Assembly: GCA_963712595.1 (NCBI GenBank)
Contig: CAVQIM010000006.1
Location: 62,001 to 126,000 of the forward strand
DNA length: 64,000 bases
Direction of reading: 5' to 3'
DNA from: VRUE01 sp963712595
GTDB taxonomy: Bacteria; Actinomycetota; Thermoleophilia; Solirubrobacterales; 70-9
The position numbers and the translations under genes were made by a program. Under the pieces are notes generated by a model, which worked only from the letters and a program-made list of their open reading frames with translations, ran no database searches and had not been told where the DNA came from. Position 1 is the stretch's first letter; every line of letters begins with the position of its first letter. This document shows, piece after piece, positions 61,133 to 64,000 of the stretch.

Positions 61133-61238
61133 CTGAGACGGCGTGGGGCCAAGCAGATCAAGGACGCAGGGAGCGCCGCGTGCTCCTGCACGCAAGCGAC
61201 CGAGGACGCCGATATGCGCCGGCCCCACACCGTCTCAG
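61133..61238. repeat. Palindromic element A2
   Basis: 18-bp arms (61133-61150 and 61221-61238, one C-A mismatch on this strand, a G-T pair on the other) around a 70-base interior almost identical to that of A1 (30005-30109). It lies between two codirectional minus-strand genes; the right arm contains the stop codon of the L,D-transpeptidase gene, as in A1. The mismatch would be a G-U pair in the RNA of the flanking genes. Confidence 0.93.
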
Positions 61239-62191
61239 AAGACGAAGATGCTCTCGCCGTACTGCAACTGGTTGTAGATGCGCGGCTGGTCGGCGTTGAA
61301 GGTGCGCACGCAGCCGTGGCTCGCCGGGTAATCGGGCACTTCGGGGTAGCCGTGTATCGCGTAGCCACCGTGCCAGTAGAACGAGTAGTACATGCCGTGC
61401 GAGTTGGTTCCCGGTTCGCGACGGTAGAAGGTGTAGTGACCGGTGATCGTCGGGGTCGACGACTTGCCCGTCGAGACCGGGTAGATCGCGAAGGGCCTGT
61501 CGCCCTTGGCCAGTACGAGCACCTGCTTGTCGATCGAGACCTCGGCGTGCTCCCCCGCCTTCGGGTAGCGCACGCGGTAGCCGCCGCGGCCGCCGAAGAC
61601 GTCCTTGACCAGGCCCTTGCCGGCGCGCTCGGTGCGCGCCATGCCGTTGACCTTGCGGTAGGCGAGGACCTCGCGCCCCGTGCGCCCGTCGAAGCAGCGG
61701 CCGTCGCCGTTGGCGTAGCCCATCTTCGTCAGCGCCTTCCTGAACCCCTTGACGACCCGTCCGCACTCGCCCGGGTGCAGAGCCTCGAAGCTGACTCGCC
61801 AGCTCTTGCGCACGGTGCTGTCGCCACCGAGCGCCGCCGTCGCCACGTGCTTGGCGGCAACCGCGTACTTGCCGTCCTCGCGGACCACGATCGAAGCCTC
61901 GAAGGTGCCGGTATCCCCCGCGCCCTTCTGCACAGCAACCCTGCGGGTGAGCAGCTTGTGCCCATCGAGGTAGAAGGTGACCGCGACCCTCTGTCCCGGC
62001 GCAAAGGGCTCGATCGAGCCGCTAACGGGCACGGTGTCGAAGATCGGAGCGCGCCCTCCGTGCAGATGGCCGACCCGGATCTTCACGGTAGCGTCGGGGG
62101 GGCTGGTCGATTTCGGCGCCGCTGCAGTCACCGACGACGGCAAGACGACGGCGGCGGCGACCACAAGGATGGGGACGAGACGACGGCTCAC
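61235..62191 (-). CDS. L,D-transpeptidase (YkuD domain), exported
   Basis: A 318-residue cell wall crosslinking enzyme. A signal peptide (MSRRLVPILVVAAAVVLP) leads into Ig-like/beta regions, then the C-terminal YkuD domain with YPVSTGKSSTPT, YAIHGYPEVP and the active-site SHGCVRT near residue 293. It forms 3-3 crosslinks in peptidoglycan or attaches proteins to it. The stop is inside element A2's right arm. A penicillin-binding protein gene at the right window edge fits with wall synthesis nearby. Confidence 0.92.
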   Translation of the reverse strand: MSRRLVPILVVAAAVVLPSSVTAAAPKSTSPPDATVKIRVGHLHGGRAPIFDTVPVSGSIEPFAPGQRVAVTFYLDGHKLLTRRVAVQKGAGDTGTFEASIVVREDGKYAVAAKHVATAALGGDSTVRKSWRVSFEALHPGECGRVVKGFRKALTKMGYANGDGRCFDGRTGREVLAYRKVNGMARTERAGKGLVKDVFGGRGGYRVRYPKAGEHAEVSIDKQVLVLAKGDRPFAIYPVSTGKSSTPTITGHYTFYRREPGTNSHGMYYSFYWHGGYAIHGYPEVPDYPASHGCVRTFNADQPRIYNQLQYGESIFVF

Positions 62192-62303
62192 GTTTCGGGA
62201 TTCTTACGAATGAGTCGGCTGTGTGACGAGAGCGTCAATTCTTCGTGAATTTAGAGCGACACCTGTTGATTTGCGCGTCCACACGACTAGGTTCGCGGCC
62301 AGC

Positions 62304-62394
62304 GGAGGGTGAAGTCGCGGGGTCGCGACAACTGCTTGATAACCAGGAGTTCGGGCTTCACGGTCCGAATGGGGTTCGAGTCCCCCGCCCTCCG
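62304..62394 (+). tRNA. Unusual long-variable-arm tRNA-like gene (tRNA-Sec-like architecture, anticodon uncertain)
   Basis: A 91-base sequence that folds with an 8-bp acceptor stem (GGAGGGTG/CGCCCTCC, one T-G), a 6-bp D stem with a 4-base loop (GTCGCG-GGGT-CGCGAC), a 7-bp variable arm (TTCGGGC/GGTCCGAA with a G-U and a bulge) and a 4-bp T stem with a proper TTCGAGT loop. The 8-bp acceptor and the 6/4 D arm are tRNA-Sec hallmarks. The anticodon stem is weak: only CTG/CAG pair; the 7-base loop reads TTGATAA, giving GAT if taken at face value, not TCA. It could be a degenerate selC, a non-canonical (allo-type) tRNA, or a tRNA-like RNA. Confidence 0.6.
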
Positions 62395-62533
62395 TCAATG
62401 GTTTGCTGAAGCGCATCGGTCAGACGAGGTGCAATATCAGGCGGCCTGTGGGTAGTTCCCACTTTCACGACCGGCCTTTGCCGCTCCAGCGAACCGGCTG
62501 ATAGCCTTGCCTTGGTTATCAAGCGGTTGTCGC

Positions 62534-62560
62534 AACGGCCCGCCCTGCGGGCCGTTTCTT
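62534..62560 (+). terminator. Intrinsic terminator downstream of the tRNA-like gene
   Basis: AACGGCCCG-CCCTG-CGGGCCGTT is a 9-bp stem with a 5-base loop followed by TCTTT: the best terminator in the window for the plus strand. The only plus-strand feature before it is the tRNA-like gene, so the transcript would be about 255 bases. It comes right after a segment complementary to the tRNA-like gene. Confidence 0.75.
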
Positions 62561-62566
62561 TGCCCG

Positions 62567-63253
62567 CTACTGCCCCAGCAGCGCTACAGAGTTGTTCAGC
62601 ATGTGCAGGAGGATCCCGGGCACGATCGAGCCGGTCTTCTCATAGAGGAGGGCGAGCACGAAGCCGAAGGCGATCAGCGGTGGGATCACCTCGACGCCGT
62701 TGGTGATGTGCAGGGCGCCGAAGACCAAGCCGCTGACCAGCGCCGCGGCGATCCGCGGCAGGCGCTCGCGCAGGCCGCCGAAGAGCATGCCGCGGAAGCA
62801 GACCTCCTCCGAGATCGGCGCCGCAATGACGATCACCAGGATCTGAATCGGCACCGGGCCCAACTTTTCCGCGACGTCCTTCTGGTCGGGTTCGCCGAAG
62901 ATCAGCGTGTAGACGATCGCAATCGCCAGGTAGGCGCCGACCGCGGCCAGCATCCAGAGCGCTGCCTTGGGCTTGAAGCGCCTCACCCCCAGGCGCTGCA
63001 GCGCCCCCTTGAACGAGGCGCCCCGTCGCGCCGCGATCAGCATCGGCACCATCAGGAAGCCGAGCTCGGCGGCCAGCTGGCCGAGCGCGGTGGCGGTGTC
63101 GGTCAGGTCGCCATTGGGCTCGCGCCCCGCGAGCGCGGCCGGAATCGCGAAGACGATCCCGGTGGCCAAGGCCAGGGGAACGCCCAACAGGGCGGCAAGC
63201 GGTCCCCAGTTCGAGTACGGAAAGACTCGCTTTGCGGATACCGTGGCGTCCAT
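62567..63253 (-). CDS. CPBP family intramembrane glutamic endopeptidase
   Basis: A 228-residue membrane protease of the CPBP/Rce1 type with about six hydrophobic segments. Seen: SEEVCFRGMLFGGLRER (EExxxR, catalytic Glu pair) near residue 147, FGALHITNG (FxxxH) and a C-terminal LHMLNNS. Members process prenylated or other membrane proteins and are linked to bacteriocin immunity. The ATG at 63253 overlaps the divergent start of the MscS-like gene (CATG). Confidence 0.87.
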   Translation of the reverse strand: MDATVSAKRVFPYSNWGPLAALLGVPLALATGIVFAIPAALAGREPNGDLTDTATALGQLAAELGFLMVPMLIAARRGASFKGALQRLGVRRFKPKAALWMLAAVGAYLAIAIVYTLIFGEPDQKDVAEKLGPVPIQILVIVIAAPISEEVCFRGMLFGGLRERLPRIAAALVSGLVFGALHITNGVEVIPPLIAFGFVLALLYEKTGSIVPGILLHMLNNSVALLGQ

Positions 63254-63668
63254 GACGCCGGCAGTCTCACAGGTCTCTCGCTCGACGAAGACGCGGTTGC
63301 GCTTCCTGCGCCGCCTCGTCCTGCTGGTCATCTTCCTCGTCCTGCTCGCGATCGGGCTCAGCCAGTTCACCGAGCTGAAGCGGCTGGCCACGGGCATCCT
63401 CGCCTCGACCGCGGTGCTGGCGGCGATCGTCGGCTTCGCCGCCCAGCACACGATCGGCAACATGGTCGCCGGCGTTCAGCTGGCCGTCTCGCAACCGATC
63501 AAGATCGGCGACCGGATCGAATTCGAAGAGGTCAACGGCCGGGTCACCGACATCACCCTCTCCTACACCTACGTCAACCCCGGCGACGGAACCGCCATCG
63601 TGATCCCCAACCAGATGCTGGTCGACGGGATCATCCACAACCTCTCGACCGAGGACACGCAGGCCTGA
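63252..63668 (+). CDS. Small mechanosensitive channel (MscS-like) protein
   Basis: 138 residues: a hydrophobic segment (LRFLRRLVLLVIFLVLLAIG), the pore-lining ILASTAVLAAIVGFAAQHTIGNMVAG helix region of MscS (about residues 45-70; shown in part) and the start of the beta domain (PIKIGDRIEFEEVNGRVTDI). It ends after the beta domain, about half the length of MscS. It may form a minimal channel, as in other bacteria with short MscS proteins. The start shares bases with that of the CPBP gene; one of the two starts may be misplaced. Confidence 0.8.
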   Translation: MTPAVSQVSRSTKTRLRFLRRLVLLVIFLVLLAIGLSQFTELKRLATGILASTAVLAAIVGFAAQHTIGNMVAGVQLAVSQPIKIGDRIEFEEVNGRVTDITLSYTYVNPGDGTAIVIPNQMLVDGIIHNLSTEDTQA

Positions 63669-63700
63669 GCCCGGGCCGGGCCGAAGTACCCTTTCTCCCA

Positions 63701-64000
63701 TGGCGAAGCGCAATCGGCGACGTCAGCGGCGCCGCGGGGGGGTCGGCGGGAAGGTGCTCTTCGTCGGCGCCGGAATCCTCGTCGCGGTCGCCCTGGCGGG
63801 GATCGCGATCGCCTCCTGGGTGCTCGACGTAGCCGCCAAGGCCCCCTCGCTCGCTGCCTGCAAACCGGTCGACCGCGGCGGCAACACGGTGCTCTACGCC
63901 CGCGACGGCAGCAAGCTGGGCCTGGTCGACTCCGACGAAGCGCGCAAGCCGGTCGCGATCGACCGGGTCCCCCGCACGCTGCGGCTGGCGACGGTCGCGA
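63701..64000 (+). CDS. Class A penicillin-binding protein/transglycosylase, N-terminus (partial)
   Basis: The first 100 codons of a membrane-anchored protein: basic cytoplasmic start (AKRNRRRQRRR), one membrane helix (VLFVGAGILVAVALAGIAIA), then TVLYARDGSKLGLVDSDEARKPV and the IDRVPRTLRLATVA segment that comes before the GT51 transglycosylase domain in PBP1A-type enzymes. The catalytic domains are outside the window. It would polymerise and crosslink peptidoglycan. Confidence 0.8.

Noticed and set aside
62304..62394. Straight call of tRNA-Sec (selC) or tRNA-Ile(GAU)
   Set aside because: The anticodon loop does not read UCA, and tRNA-Ile has no long variable arm; the anticodon stem has mismatches on both sides.

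Overview
The window is very GC-rich (about 70% by eye), gene-dense DNA from a chromosome. I infer an actinobacterium, most plausibly of the Thermoleophilia/Solirubrobacterales type. The reasons are a long eukaryote-like (type II) isoleucyl-tRNA synthetase, a CobA-HemD fusion in a ccm-hem operon, polyprenol-mannosyltransferase-like and SPFH/NfeD genes, frequent GTG/TTG starts, and many ATGA-type start/stop overlaps. This is inference; there is no rRNA in the window to confirm it.

Layout. 1-5.2 kb: a TauE/SafE transporter split into two half genes, trehalose-phosphatase, a SIMPL protein, PolX with a PHP domain, and a GT2 glycosyltransferase. 5.3-9.4 kb: thioredoxin, a tautomerase, a pair of palindromic repeats and ileS. 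9.4-17.6 kb: two tandem SDR paralogs, an operon of a benzoylformate-decarboxylase-like enzyme, a FAD/Fe-S oxidase and a PAP2 phosphatase, and two exported proteins. 17.7-29.2 kb: fumC, a secreted phosphoesterase, an aldehyde dehydrogenase, a SpoIID protein, an EEP-family membrane protein, a CrtC-like protein, PAP2-ychF, a BtrH-like protein and a Nei-type glycosylase. 29.4-37.7 kb: methyltransferase, methylmalonyl-CoA epimerase, DUF1385, TauE, rarA, a second aldehyde dehydrogenase and an ATP-grasp/methyltransferase pair. 37.9-45.5 kb: an operon for cytochrome c maturation and heme/siroheme synthesis (ccmABCD-hemA-hemC-[MazE/VapC]-cobA/hemD-birA). 45.4-51.9 kb: a helicase, a TlpA-like lipoprotein, NfeD-slipin and a GalT-like gene. 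52-57.7 kb: secreted surface-type proteins of lower GC, a small toxin-antitoxin-like pair and tRNA-Arg(CCU). 57.8-64 kb: yceH, pyrE, an IS481-family insertion, an epimerase, an L,D-transpeptidase, an unusual long-arm tRNA-like gene, a CPBP protease, a small MscS protein and the start of a class A penicillin-binding protein.

The most interesting layer is not the genes but a set of palindromic elements spread over the whole window: between convergent, divergent and codirectional genes, and in frame inside ileS, birA and the FAD/Fe-S oxidase gene. In at least two families the interior is nearly constant between copies while the long outer arms differ, yet the two arms of each copy stay (almost) perfectly complementary. 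That is substitution with compensation, in arms of fixed length. This looks like an undescribed family of structured, probably mobile repeats, or a system that copies one arm from the other. A second unusual item is the tRNA-Sec-like gene near 62.3 kb, whose D/anticodon region can pair over 23 consecutive positions with a segment immediately before a terminator.
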